Assembly (NCBI GenBank): GCA_023055505.1
Contig: JALIRH010000023.1
Location: 8,810,423 to 8,874,422 of the forward strand
Reading direction: 5' to 3'
DNA from: Callipepla californica brunnescens
Taxonomy: Eukaryota > Chordata > Aves > Galliformes > Odontophoridae
Length of the DNA stretch: 64,000 nucleotides
In this document: one piece after another, positions 34,922-48,468 of the stretch
Layout of the letters: the number at the start of each line of letters is the position of its first letter
Position numbering within the stretch: the stretch's first letter is position 1
Notes under the pieces: generated by a model
The model's input: only the letters and a program-made list of their open reading frames with translations
Told to the model about the DNA's origin: nothing
Databases searched by the model: none
Position numbers and translations under genes: made by a program

Positions 34922-37900
34922 CTTATAGTAAGTACTGACTTCTACAGCAATATTTAGACCTGTCGTGTACTGGCTGGCAAATACTAAAAACCAAAAACAA
35001 TAAGAGAAAATACAGAAATTCTGCAGAAGGCAATAGTTGTTCATTCAAAGGGAGATGACAAATAGGATCACAACTTTCTTTCATCCAGAAAGAAATAGGT
35101 CTGCGTGACACTGGGAGATAATTTCTAATCAGTGTGAAAAGGATAACTGAACTTGCTGGCAAATGAGGTTACCCTGTGATAATGAGCAGAAAAGAAAGGG
35201 ATAATAAATCAGGCAGAATACAAGCATCTCTCTCTAGATCAGATCACAGCTTGGGGAGGATGAGAACAAACAGAATTTTGATAAGATAATTTTTGGTAGG
35301 GTGCAAAATGCCATACTGAAAAGTTTCAGTGATGGCACTGAATTCTGACTTCATTGGTAGCTGAGAGATAGAAATACAGACGACATTTGCAGGTTATATC
35401 TAAGGATAAGACAACAAAAGGACTATAATAGTAGTGGGACTACAGTAGGAGTACATTCTAGGAGGTTTTCATTGTCTGTCTTAAAATTACTCACATTCTC
35501 ACTTTGAAGGAACAACTTCCACTGCCTCTATAGATTATCGCCTCACAATTGTATGTAGTGCATTTCTGTAAACTGAGAAGCCCTGTGCTTAGGAGCAACT
35601 CTTGATATTCTTGAGACATTTTGTGAGTCAAGTCTGATTTGGGATCACTGGCAGGCTCCAAATGATAGACATAAATATGAGAGAACTTCAATAATGCTGT
35701 CTTCACAGTCTGAAGCCTCAAAACTTCCACAGCAATAAGGATATGGGTAAGTATCCAAGAATCTAGATTTCAAACTATTTATGAGAAACTGATAAACTAA
35801 TCTTCTGAGAAATTAAAAACTTGTTAAGTAGTTCATTACCTACCAAACTGGAATCCCCCAAGATGTTCCCTGCTCAACTATTAAAAACACTGACATTTTA
35901 GAAAGCCAACTAAGGAAGCCGTTGTTGCTTCGTTGGCTTCATTTATTTTAAGAAAAGTACTTCAGAATGTATTTCAGAACACACTTGACATGTGCAATTT
36001 AGAATATATTCGATTCAGGAAAATATTTATTTCCAAATTGTCTACAACTAAGTAAAATTTTTAAATAACTGTGAATATCAGTTATAGGCTGTTCTTTGAA
36101 GATATAATCTCAGTTTAAATTTTTACTATTTTTCTGGAAATCTTCATAGAATACTTGCTTTAGTTTGTTTTTCAGACAGTTCAAAATTAGTTATATATAT
36201 AAATTTTGTAATGCTTGCTAGAGCTTTCATTGTATTTTCAGCAGATTGCCTGCTGTTCTACCTTTAAGCAGAATTTAAATAAATCAATATTGTTCAACAT
36301 TACTTTTTTATATAATTACACAACTGAAGCAAATTGAACGGAACAGTTAATGCTGTAACAGGAAATCAAGATATAAAATGATCTCTCATGAAGATGTTTA
36401 TCAACTGTTCTGTAGGCAGTCTGCATTTTATTTTTACAAGGAGTAACTCAGCTGTACATCACTTCTTCTGAAACCTCAGAGACACATTTGCTATGGTGCA
36501 TTAGGTGTCTGACCTTACCTAAAACTCATGAAATGCTACTCTCCTTAACTTTCAGAAGCAAAGAGAGTGCACTTCCAGTTATTACTTCAACTCCTCAGAC
36601 AATCAGAAACGTTTTCATGCTCCAGGAAACATCCCAGTAAGTAGACTTTCAACATGCAACTTTTCTCTACCACTTCCAACACCATTCCTTCTTATTAGTA
36701 AATATTCTTCTGACACTGAGAATGGAAAAAGATGTCAGTACTGCATACTGGAAATTCTATGTTCTCCTATTTCTGGTCAAGAAGCGCTGGAGTCTTGAGA
36801 AGAAAAAGCAAATTTGTTTAGTCATATCAGTTAATGAAGAGGAAAATACATTGGAATATCTATCAGGACCTATTCAGCAATAACGTCAAAGACATAGGAA
36901 ATAAGAAGAATCTCCTCTTTCTCTGATGTGCTCGTGTCTTGATGGCAGTGTTCATACAGAATTTTAGAAATTGAAGGGAAGGATTACTTACCAGTCACAC
37001 ATTCATTACCACTTTATCCAGTGAAGACCATAGACTTCTAAGGCTTATAATTTTTGCAACATCTTTCTGTAAAAAGAAAAAATAGGAAAGTTGTATAATT
37101 TTCATAGGGCTATAATAGATAAAATTATTAAGAAATTTTATTCTTTTTATCTTTTTCTTTCCTGCTTTGATTGATTTAAATTTCTGATACTTTTTCACTA
37201 CTTCAGAAGGAAAGATAAGATTAAAGCTAGATCTATTAGAAGTATTCTTGACTAAAGGTAACTAGAAATGTAAAGGAATGATATAGTTTTTATAGGAAGT
37301 AATTAATTAAAGAAAAGGTAACCAGTACTGTACATGAGAAAATTTGATTTCTTAAATTGGTACAAATTTGGGAAGAAAACCTAAATCAGGGAAAAGTAAT
37401 CACCAAAAGATAAATCGAATTTTTTAAACCAGAGACTCTTCTATCTATTCCAAAATTTAGTGGTTTTAGTCACATCATTATAATTTATTATTACAATAGC
37501 ATAAAAAAAATTGTGTTTAGTAAAGTACTGGTAGCTAATCTTCCAAATTTTCAAGCTCTTTACTCCATAATGGCCAGAGTTGTCAGTAGAACTATCATTC
37601 ATTTCTACACAGGACATGGGAAAGAAAGTGAAATAATATTAAGCTATTTCTGCTTTTCCAGACTTGCAATATTTTAGTCCCTCTCATATATGATTCTCAT
37701 CTATCTCATCTTTTAAATAGCACTGAACCACAACTATTCTTATGTCTCTACAGGTTTATCATTCCTCCAAAAAGATTTCTCCTCTTGAAATTCATACACT
37801 GAACTAATCCTTTTAGCATTTCTTTTTCCAACTTCATGCCTGTTGAAGAGCATAAGGAAGGGAACCTGGGACTCTCAGAGGCTAGTTTAACTTATCTGTA

Positions 37901-39974
37901 AGAAATGGATTTAAGGATAGAATCACACTAAGACCCATTACTCTTAATCTAGGGCTTATCATCAATCAACATAATGGATCTGCAGAGCTTTCATTCTGAC
38001 AGGTTGAGCTTTTGAACCAAATTCTGAAAGCAATGTCACAATAACAGAAGAACAAATCTTTTGCAAAAAATAAAAATCAAATCACAAATGAAGAACTAAA
38101 TGTTATTTTCGTGTTCTTTATTGTGTTTGTCATAATTTAAGGGCTTCAGGTTTTCTAATTCTTAACTGTTGGAGTAGTTCAGAAAGAATGAAGTTAACTA
38201 ATATATTTGTCCATCTATAGCTATGAAAAAAGGCATTGCTACTTAGATTTCCAGAACATTCTTATTATGCACTTATCTCTTCAAACACTGGCCTAAAGTA
38301 CAACACATTTTCAGATGTCATACGTTTCAGTAGATCGAATGACAACATCAACTTTAGATGAGACTTACTTTTACAATATAGGGAATAGTGACATATTCCT
38401 TGATGTGTTTCTGCATTTGCACTACCTTCATACAGATCTCTATATATGAAAAAAATATTTTTGAAAGAGTTAATTTGCAATTTTCAATTGAAATGTGAGC
38501 TTGTAACTTTAATAATAAAAATAGGCCTTTGTTTCAACTAAGCTGTATGTTAAACTCAACCTTGTTAATGGAGATGCCTGTTAATATCAAGATTATGAAG
38601 AAAAGAACTCAAAAGGCATGTGACGCAAACTTATTTACTCAAAATATTAAAAAAATACACCAAGATGTCTCCAGACATCTGTCCTTGTCTTTTAATTCTG
38701 CCCATGGCCCAAAACCTCACAGACCTCATGTTGCTTGAATGGCTCTGCAGTCAACACCATGAGGTGTTCCATTAACATATTTTTAATTGGGATATTTAAT
38801 TATGCAGAACGATTTCACATTCTGGAGTCCCAATTAAAAAGCTGTGCGGAAGGTTTTCTTCAAAGCAAGTGTTAAATGGGTACTGCTATCTACCAGTGAA
38901 GACAATTTCATATGTGTTTATTTGACAACCACCTGTGCCATTCATTCACCCTTGGAAGTAGGAGAAAATAGGTGAAGGAAATAACAGTGACAATGATATA
39001 TAAAAGGTTTTTTTTTTTTTTTTTAACGTGTTTCTCTTTTTTGTTTTGTTTTGTTTTGTTGTCCCCTTTCTGTCTACCATTCCTTTTCTCTTTACTCCCC
39101 AGTCAATCATCAATTCCAATTTCACCCTACAGAAAATTTCTTCCATGTCTTCCTGGGGTTTATCTTTTGTATGTCAGGCATGGAATACACCCTGTGGTTC
39201 TGCTGTATTATCTGTTTTTCCACATCTCCTTTCATTGCAGGAAGGCATTTACAGAAGATTCAGTATATTCAGCCTTTTGATGACAATAACAAACATACAG
39301 TAATTGTGAGTGATTAAAGCATGTTTAGTTAAGAAAAACTTATAAAAAAAAAAGCTGCTAAACTCTACTGAGTCTATGCTGAGCATGTAAAAGATAAATT
39401 TCCTTTTTTCATTTTAAATTTTTTAATATATTTTCCCATGGAGTTACTGAACTGACAAAATACATTTGAATTGTGAGAGACTCAGCAAAAGATGAACCTT
39501 TGAAATGTAGGATTCTGCCTAATCACAGATAACACTTTGAATCCAAGGGGTTTAAACTCTAGTATAAAGCAAGTGTGACTTGCCCAGATCTTTTGTAGCA
39601 TAAGAAAGCATGTTTATGACAGTCCCATGGCAGCTAGGGAAATTTCAGCACACATACTTAAAATGCAAAAGTATGTGAACTAGTGAAAAAATGTCTAAAA
39701 GAAAGCTACTGAGTTATTTTTGCACCTAACAACATAGCAAAACAAAATTATTTTCTTAAAAAATAACCATTTTAAAGTTTGGATACCAATCTAGTTTCAC
39801 ATTTTGTATCATGGTTATAACTTGAGTTAACAGAATTCTTTCTGTGGACAAGTGAATGGACACTATCACAAACTTAATAGTGACACCAAAAACTATCATA
39901 AAGTACAGTATACCAGACTGAAAACTTTCAGACAGAAAGAAAATGAGTCTTCTCAACACTGAAATTTTTACAGG
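34922..39974. other. Unique AT-rich sequence, no gene seen
   Basis: About 5 kb with no recognised repeat family, apart from a poly(T) tract and TTTTG units near 39009-39060 that generate the overlapping frames at 38946-39317. No exon could be supported. Confidence 0.5.
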
Positions 39975-39998
39975 ATTTTTTTTTTTTTTTTTTTTTTT
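39975..39998. repeat. Poly(T) tract of 24
   Basis: Uninterrupted T-run. It may be the A-tail of an old minus-strand retrocopy, but no body is recognisable beside it. Confidence 0.85.
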
Positions 39999-42900
39999 AA
40001 GAAATAGTCATTTATGAAAAAAGGAACAAAAAAGCCTATGCCAAAATGACAAAATATTTTGCTGAACTCCATAGGGACCTGATTTTTCTTTTTATTTGCA
40101 AGAAAATACACTGTTTTAGGACATATCTTACAATAGAAATTGTTATATATTTTAGAATAATAATTTTGAATAATCTTTATCCTTCTGTATAAAACTCCCA
40201 AATTCCATTTTCATTGGGGGAAGAAAGAAAAAAAAAAAAAGAATTTTGGATTTTTTCTTACATTTGCACACAATTTATTAACAATCCCAGGAGTTAGCTG
40301 GTAAAAAATAAAAATAAAAATAAAATCACATGCATTACGTTAGTACCCAGGACACTGGAGGTGGAATGTGGTCTGCTTAGTTCAGGCAAATAACTTCTGC
40401 ACAATTTTTCTCTGTTTTAACAAGACAGATCTTGAATGAGAAGCACCTGAGGACTCTAGCTAGCTGTGGAAACAGAATGGACAGTTTCCCTTTCTGGGGA
40501 GATCTTTAAAGGCTTCTGCTCTCCCCATTAACTGATGAAAACCACGAGCACTTACTTCATGCGGGTTATTTCATTCTGTACATAGAAGTAAATGGAGATT
40601 AGATACTCAGATGAGTTGGTCTGGATCCTGTTATTCCTTTACCATTTCCATGTGATTTCTACCGGCAAGACTACCCTGGTAGTTGTGGTCTTATGTGACT
40701 AGTGTAACAAGTAGATGCTGTAAAGGATAAAAGTTAACAAGTTGGACTATCTTCAGCTGACTTTACAGAGTCAAGTTCATGGTTTGGGGAATTAGGTTGC
40801 TTTGTAGCACTGTTTGTATCGATAATAAAAACCATACTTTCTTGCTGAGCACTTCCCTGCCCCAAAACTCTCAGCTCTAGAGAAAGAAACAGCATGGTAA
40901 GTATGTCTCTTAGAGTTGCTACTCAGCCAGGAAATCTGCTAAGAAGATATAACTCATCCCTGTATGAATGTATTTTGTAATAGGGATCTGAAATGCAAGC
41001 AAAACAGTTTTCCTAATGGGACTGCATAAATAATGGCCCTATATGCAGGCTAACACACACATTGAATAGAACAGTCACTAAAACTATATGAAGTGCTGTG
41101 GAGGCTGACTGCTACCTTTTGTACTCATTCACAAGATGGATTGGTGAATTAAAATCTCATTACCTGTGCTACATTATGTAGCCTTGTTATGTGTAATTAT
41201 CTAAGTCAATTTGCTGCAATGACTTGGTGATCAAATCTCACAAGAACTTCTTAAAAATACCATGCTACTGTTAAAAGTATAATAATTTCTCAAATTATAA
41301 ACCATGAGCAATTTACTGGTGTTGTCAAGCTATCTTTTAAAAATATGTTTATCCTTCATTTTCCTGATATGCATTCATAACTCAAATCTTATCTTTGGTA
41401 ACCGAATTAAAAGCAGAACAGGAGATGCATCTTTTTAAGTCTTATCTGAAACATCTACAGTCAAGGCAAATCAATGGGAGGAAAAGATGTGTTTGAAACC
41501 TAAATTTTATTATCTAAGGGTCTTTACAGTTATGAGGAAGTATGTGGTCCTTCATAATACTGACATGTATGCCTTTTTTTTTTTTTTTTTAAGTTGTAAA
41601 ATCTACATTGGTGTAAGAATCATGTCAGATCTGAATAATGTCAGAACTGAATTCAAACAGCGTTAGAGAAAAAGCGTTTTTTCAACATCATCATTGGTTC
41701 AGAAAATGAAGTCTGTTACAGTTAGAATTGCATGTTCTTTTGGAAATGGCTTATTTAAACTCAACATACTTCATAGTAATGAACTTTAGAGTTAATTTCC
41801 CCTTAATCTATAAAATACACTGTTACCAGAACTGTTCTAACAAATAGTATAAATTTTAGAAAATGTGTTCCCGTCTATGTGCCATAATATACTTTAAAAT
41901 CAGCAAGAAGATGTTAGTTTTTAGGCAAATGCTTGGATACAAATCCTGCTATCTGTGAAGGCTCAGGATAGAAAGTACAAAATGAACAGCTAACTCAGTT
42001 CTCAGAGACACTGCTATTAGCTTCTCAGCAGCCAGAAGGACTGGTGAGTGAGTGAATCCCTAGTGAGGGCTGCTGTGAGCTCCCACCAGAAAACAGTCCC
42101 AAACTGGAAACTGGAAACAACTGTTTTGGTTCTAACAATTCTTACCTTTGCATTTAGAAAAGCCACTTCGCCAGTACTGCATTCATTACTTTTTAAAGGG
42201 CTTTGTGAAACTTTGACTGTGACAGGTACTTAACATTAAAAAAAAAGTCCCTTCTATTTTTTTCTCATAGATCTTCATTAGGAATTACTGAAGCATAGCG
42301 AAGGAGACTACGGCTGACATTGATAGCTGTCTCTGCTAAAAAGTTAGTGGAGATAATTATCTTGTCTTTGTCACTCTAGTCAGTAGTTTAATTTGCAGTT
42401 CACAAGCTGAAGACAAAGGCATGGATATACTGTTATTTAAGAATTAAATTCCACAGTCCTCATTGGAAGTGAAGGATGCTTCACCTTTTGGACTGTCCTG
42501 CAGATTTCACTGTGACTCCTGGACTTCCTCTGTCACTGTAAGTGAATGCAACCAGTGAACCATATTCACCAGTCTAACAAAATTTGTGGAAAATGTAGAT
42601 CTGTGATGGATTTGCTAAGGAAGCAGGCTTTTGTGAGATATTGGTCTCCGTATAAACACACATTACACTCTTCCATTTCTTACCCTAAGATACAACAGAA
42701 TGATTCAATGTCAGAGACAGTGATGCTCCTAGATGTTCTTGGAGAGAACGAGAGACAGAGAGAGTGGAATTATTATTTCCTCTGAGGGTGGTGATTCATA
42801 CTGTTAGTCGGAAACAAATGGTCATCCTTTGTTCATAGGATTGGTTGTCCCCACACCTGGAGCTTCAGATAGATACACTGTCCCTTGCCTGGTGGGAGTT

Positions 42901-45411
42901 TCATAAAAGGTTTAAATAAAAGGATGAGACTGAGATATGAAGGGAAAATAGGTATATGAAAGAAAGGACACAAGTCTGTACATAAGCAGGCTTCTATCTT
43001 CCATCTCTACTAACCACACTATATTAGGGGGCAAGGATAGCTTTGTTATCTGACTTTATGCTGTAAAACTGTAGCTAAGACGACCTTTTACAAAGCACAG
43101 TATTCCAAATAATCCTTATCAAAATAGGAAAACACTGAATCTCAGCACTGCGATCACCTTTTGTACCTCTGCCAGACACCTTCATTCTGCTGTTCTTCAC
43201 ACTGGTTAATTTGCTTCAAAAATCAGTACTATTTTGAAATTCCTACTATTTAATTTATTTTTAAAAGTAATGCTGGCTGTTGATTTAGAATCTGAGAAAA
43301 ATAAGTCTATATGCCACTATGCTGTTACCCACTGTCCTCGCCATGATAGAAACAAGGATTTGCACTCACAGACAGAAGCAGGTTTAGATAAAAACATTGC
43401 TCCTGTGCAGACACCACTGAAACAGAACAGAAAAACATGAGAACACCTTCCACTAAGACTTAAAATTATTACACTCATGTTAATTATTCTTAGACTTTTT
43501 TATTAATCTCTGTTGTAGCAGCACAAAATTATAACTTCAACTTATAGCTGTAATTATGTTGTTTATGGACATACTAACATAACACATTCGTATTACCTCC
43601 GTTTTCCAGTTAAAAGTATTATTACTTTATTTTAGTCTCTTACCACATATACACTCTATTTATACAAAGAAGAAAAGGGTAAACTGTACTGCAATAAATT
43701 TATTAACAACGGTTGCAAGAATTGCTGTACTAATAATGAATTACAGTACTTACATTTTGTATCATTTACTTATTGTAAAAACGAGATAGAAGAATAATGC
43801 AACGCAATTTCAGCAATATTCTTTTAGTGTACTATTGCATTGTTTATGAAGTGATGAGACTTGGACTGAATGGAAATACACATACAATAAAATATCCTAG
43901 AATCTTCTTCTTGAAAAGAGAGAACAAAAAGTAAGAGGAAGAAAATAAAAAGCTTCCTTGTGACACTGATGTTTCTCCTGGATGCTGTTGTTACAGAAGT
44001 GTACTCTGTGGAACCAGTAGTGTATTCAAGACGTAATCAGTTTAAAATGACACCTGTTGGTTCCCTATGATGCCAATATATTCTCTTAAAAATAGACATT
44101 ATAGAGCACCTTGCTGTGTGGAGTTGATTAAAGAGGACATAATGTTCAAAGTCTTAGAGGTATCATGTGTAGAGGAGTAAATGCATGTATAATATTAAGG
44201 ATAAATCAGATTGTATCTGAAACACACTTTTGTAAGACCTAACTTCAGTTTTCATGCCACTAGATATCTCAGCATGATTCCTGCAAATTGATACAGGCTC
44301 CTCAATAATAGCTCTGTAAAAACAATCAGTGTTTTCAGTGCACTAGTCCTTCTATTGTAAGAGGTGAAAAAGATTTGATTGTTTAAAATAAACTGTGGAA
44401 AGAGATGTCGACTACATTACTGCCTCCATCTTTATCTAGCATAAGGATAAATATTAAATTCTGACTGAATAGCTGATGTCAATCTATGAGAAAAAAGCTG
44501 GAGCTTAAAAGATGACATTCATTTTGGAATATTCCTGTCCTCAAAGGCAGTTATTTGATTTGCTACGCAACTTTCCACTCAATGTTCTGACTGATCGATT
44601 ACATGCCTCCAAAAGACACTTTTTAAAGTACCATCATTTAGTTTTGTTACGCTCAAATACTTTTTATCTCTGTGTGCATGTGTGTGTGTGAAAATATTTC
44701 CAAGAAATGCCATAAATAAAAGGCATTTTGAAGATAATTCAGGGAACCTTATATGTAGTTACAGCAGCTAATCCCTAATACAAACATCAAATAACAACTG
44801 ATAGGGTACTGCTGTGACTGCAGATTTGATTGACTGAAAGTCCAGCCACGTTTTACAATAAGTAAGATTAGACATTGTGCAGTATAGTTTCATATCTGTT
44901 TTGTTCTTATTGGGAGCACAGTGTTGTTCTGATGACACTGATATTACTCCTTGCCTACATGCACTGCATAATGATTCAAAGCGTGCATGAGAATAATAAA
45001 TCGGTATCTGATTTACATTCCTACTAACTGAAATTTGGTTTTCCAAACATAAAAAGTTTCCAGCAATCTGCCTTTGTTCTTTCATTCTGTGTAAGTAACT
45101 ACTGAAATACGTTCTTTAGAGAGTGCAATGTGGATGAGGCACTGCTACATGTCTCATTTTCTTTTGGTATTCATTTGTAAGGACAGCAGTGAACTAATTT
45201 GATGTCAGGAGTAGAAAAGCCCTGATGAGGTTTGTTATCAGTGGTCTTCCTGACGAGGTATCTACTCTGTGTCCTTGCCAAAATAATAACTGCAGCAAAT
45301 TTTCAAGAGCCCTTCCAGAGCAAACGCACAGCTTTTCAAGAGTGCATTCACAACTGAATTTTCTTGTACCAAAGTCTAAAAGTAGACTTGTCTGGAGGAA
45401 AAAGCTTCTGA
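39999..45411. other. Unique AT-rich sequence, no gene seen
   Basis: About 5.4 kb. An AAAAT repeat lies at 40302-40326 and poly(T) near 41574-41591. The minus-strand frame 44768-45085 (105 codons) has no domain I recognise. No transposon detected. Confidence 0.5.
40302..40326. repeat. (AAAAT)n simple repeat
   Basis: Four to five AAAAT units. Confidence 0.8.
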
Positions 45412-45815
45412 GTTGAGGAAAGGACAGGGAGATCGCTTACAAATTACTGTTATGGATCAAACAGACTCAGCAAAGGGTAATTTATTGTCTATTAATAACA
45501 GACTAGGGTGGTGAAAAACAAAAAGCAAACTAAAGCCACCTTCTACCCATTTACCCTGGTACCATCCCCATGGCCCGAAGGGGGGGTATCCATATGCTGT
45601 GCCTCCTCCAGGCCCCTCTCTCCCTGCTGCTGTCACACTTACATCTCTCTTCTATCTGCTTTCCTAGAGCACACGCAGTTTTCTCATGATTTGGCTCTGC
45701 CCTGTTCCCCTGCTCTGCTCTCATGTGAGTCACTGATGGGCTCTGCTCGCAGACCCTCCTGGCTGTCCCTCTGCTACCAAAACATTTCCATGTAAACCCA
45801 ATACAATGAGAAAGG
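45412..45815 (-). mobile_element. Old ERVL-type LTR relic, minus strand
   Basis: The plus strand reads 'aggacagggagatcgcttac', 'caaacagactcagcaaaggg', then 'taatttattgtctattaa' and 'cagactagggtggtgaaaaa'. This resembles, in antisense, the R/U5 end of LTRs common in birds ('..aataaattac..ctgagtctgtt..gatctccctgtcc'). An inverted AATAAA lies at 45481-45486. Upstream (higher coordinates) is an unusually C/T-rich, GC-richer U3-like stretch to about 45815 ('aacccaatacaatgag'). No target duplication or internal genes are visible. The family name is from memory of the pattern and needs a library search. Confidence 0.6.
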
Positions 45816-46323
45816 AGACGAAAATGGGTGCGGAAGCAGAATGAGGATTTGGATACCCTGACAAGCTGGGGCTTCTGCCTGTGCTAACCAATGTCCATGT
45901 ATTCTTCCTCCAGAAGGCCATGTGAGATGACCATCACAGCAGCACCCATTCCCAGTGGTGTGGACAAGTGGAAGTGGATATGTGCCACATCCCCGACAAG
46001 TAGACAGTGTGTTTCTGGGGCATTTTCAGAAGACCTAGGCAAATTTTTCAGCTCTGATCTTAGATTTCATGACCTTAGTTTTCCTTCCTCCGAAGGGAAA
46101 AAAGTTAAAAGATGGCATATTGGCAAGGAGATATTAAATAAAACAAGAAAATAAAACAAAATAAAAGCCAACTAAAACAGATGAACACAAGGTATCCCAA
46201 AGCCCTTCCCAAAACCCAGTTTCTACCTTGGAGAGTAATATATACATTAAAACTTTGATGTCTCTTTGTCAGTGCATTTGTATATAGGAACAGATAGCTC
46301 TGAAATTATCTGTTAACAGAGCT

Positions 46324-46367
46324 GGAAAAAAAAAAAGAAAAGAAAAAAAAAAAAAGAAGAAGAAGAT
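46324..46367. repeat. A-rich / GAA purine tract
   Basis: A-runs interrupted by G and ending in GAA units; simple sequence. Confidence 0.9.
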
Positions 46368-48439
46368 AATAAAGCCAGACAAATAAAACCTTTGCCTTCC
46401 GAATGGTGGGAAGTGAAATATTCTAATGTTAGATAGGTCTTGTGTTCTTCAGTAATCATCTGAAAAAAACAACCAAACCCACTTTTCAGTTTTCTTAAAT
46501 TAGAGTTAGTTCTGGTAAATGGATGAGGAAAGAAATATAGATGCTTTTTTTTTATAAGGAAAAATAACTTCATGCTAACTCACATAACTTAATGTGGAGA
46601 ATATTTTATATTCCTGGTCAAGTATTTGTCTTGTTTTCTTTGCTACTCTGTCTCCTTTTTTTTTTAGGAGGTGTTTATGTCGTATGGGAACAGAAATGGA
46701 AATATTAGTCCCACAGATGGCAATTTTCTGCTTAGACAAATATTTTTAAAATTATGCAGAATAACAAGTCAAAAACAAAACTGTATTTATATACTTGAAC
46801 TCCAAGGGATAGCAAAACATTAGAAAATTCATGAATAATGCTGAGCATTTGTTGTTATTTTTAATTATACAGTGAGAGATGAAAATCTGGTTATTCTTAT
46901 TTCAAGTAATTATTATTATCAAAGCAAAGAAGACATGCGAGACCATATAAATGTTTCACACTGACATATAGGTATCTAGGGGGAGGAAGTAAGAAAGATA
47001 AGAAACTGAGATTTTATAATGACAATATCTATATTATGTTTTAGGTTTTTTGCTTGGCTGGAATTAGGATGGCCAGCAAAAAAATATTTTGTTCAATTAT
47101 CTGTACTAACAGCACTATTTTTTTTTTCCTGAAATTACCCTTTGGGCATTTTATTTATTTTCAGCCTTAGAAGAGCACAAAACCAGAGGGAAATTTTAAC
47201 AAAGGAACAAGTATTGAAAGCTGATTACAGATAAATCATGAGCTGTGATGACATTATTGCAGGATGCTGATTAGCTATCATCTGATGTTGGAGCTTGCAG
47301 TAAATATGAACCTAGATTTATTCTTAGGAGGAAATAAAAACACTTTGATTTTAAAGCCTCAAATTTTCCTCACAGCATGTTGAACAGAACACCTGTTTCG
47401 GTACTGCAAGTTAGAGAAATATCAAAAGCAGGCTAATGTACCCATAAAGCTTTTAGTTATTTCATACACCAGAAAAACAAGGCAAGATCATTCTTAGGTT
47501 TTGCTTTTTTGTAGTACAGATAATTCATGCACCTTTTCAGGATCATAGTCAGAACAAATAGACATGAAATAGGTCAAAATAAATTCTAAAATTTTTCTTG
47601 GGCCACAATTTAAGAAAACAACTCAATGAAATAACCTTCTATTGTTGTTATGAAATTAATTTTCATTTAAATACAGTTTTACAATAAACCAGACAAAATC
47701 CATTTTTGGCATGGAAGAGTTTTAAATTACTTTGGAGATGTGGGCCAGATAAGCCATAAAAAGTCAGAGAAATTTGAAATAATACCCTTAGTGGTGGATA
47801 TATGTTACATTTAATATATTTCCCTCTTATGTAAAAATAAGTCCTTTATAATGTCCTTAGACCTACAGGTGTTTAGCACATACTAGGCTTTGGTGTTTTT
47901 ATTGCTTGGCTTTTGTCCCATTATAGGAGATTTAAAAGAGACTAACATAAACTTAAAAGAGTGACCTTCAAGGTTGTCAGGTATAAACATTAACTTTCCT
48001 GGAAAACAACCTTTTTTTTTTTTTTAATTCTCCCAAGTATGACATAGTGACAGAGAAAAAATAAGCATTTATCATTCTCAAAAGGACATTCCGCTTGATG
48101 GGGGATGAATGTCTTGGCAGAGTACCTGGAATTCATCTTTAGATCAGCAAGGAAAATTTCCTGTTTGTATTGTTAGGATGGCAGAGTATGGGGCCTGTTA
48201 ACCACAGCAAACGATGCATAAAATCAAACTGCTTCAGCACAACCAGAAATTGCAGTGATGTTCATAAAGTACATTAAAGTCCTTTGCAGTATACCCATGT
48301 AGTCCAGTGATTGAACTTGGAAAGTTTGTCCCTTGAGAAGGTGAACTTTGAAGAAGTCATATCACACAAGATGCCCTGTACTCCAAATTCATAGGTTAGC
48401 TTTGACTGTTTTCCATTCGCCTTCCACAGCCATGGTGCA

Positions 48440-48468
48440 AAATAAATAAATAAATAGATAAATAAAAC
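48440..48468. repeat. (AAAT)n simple repeat
   Basis: About seven AAAT-like units with one GATA variant. Confidence 0.85.

Noticed and set aside
38946..39317. Overlapping frames on both strands
   Set aside because: They arise over a poly(T)/TTTTG simple-sequence patch, and no frame has domain content.
44768..45085. 105-codon Cys-containing minus-strand frame
   Set aside because: Cysteines do not form a known spacing. No splice or promoter support.
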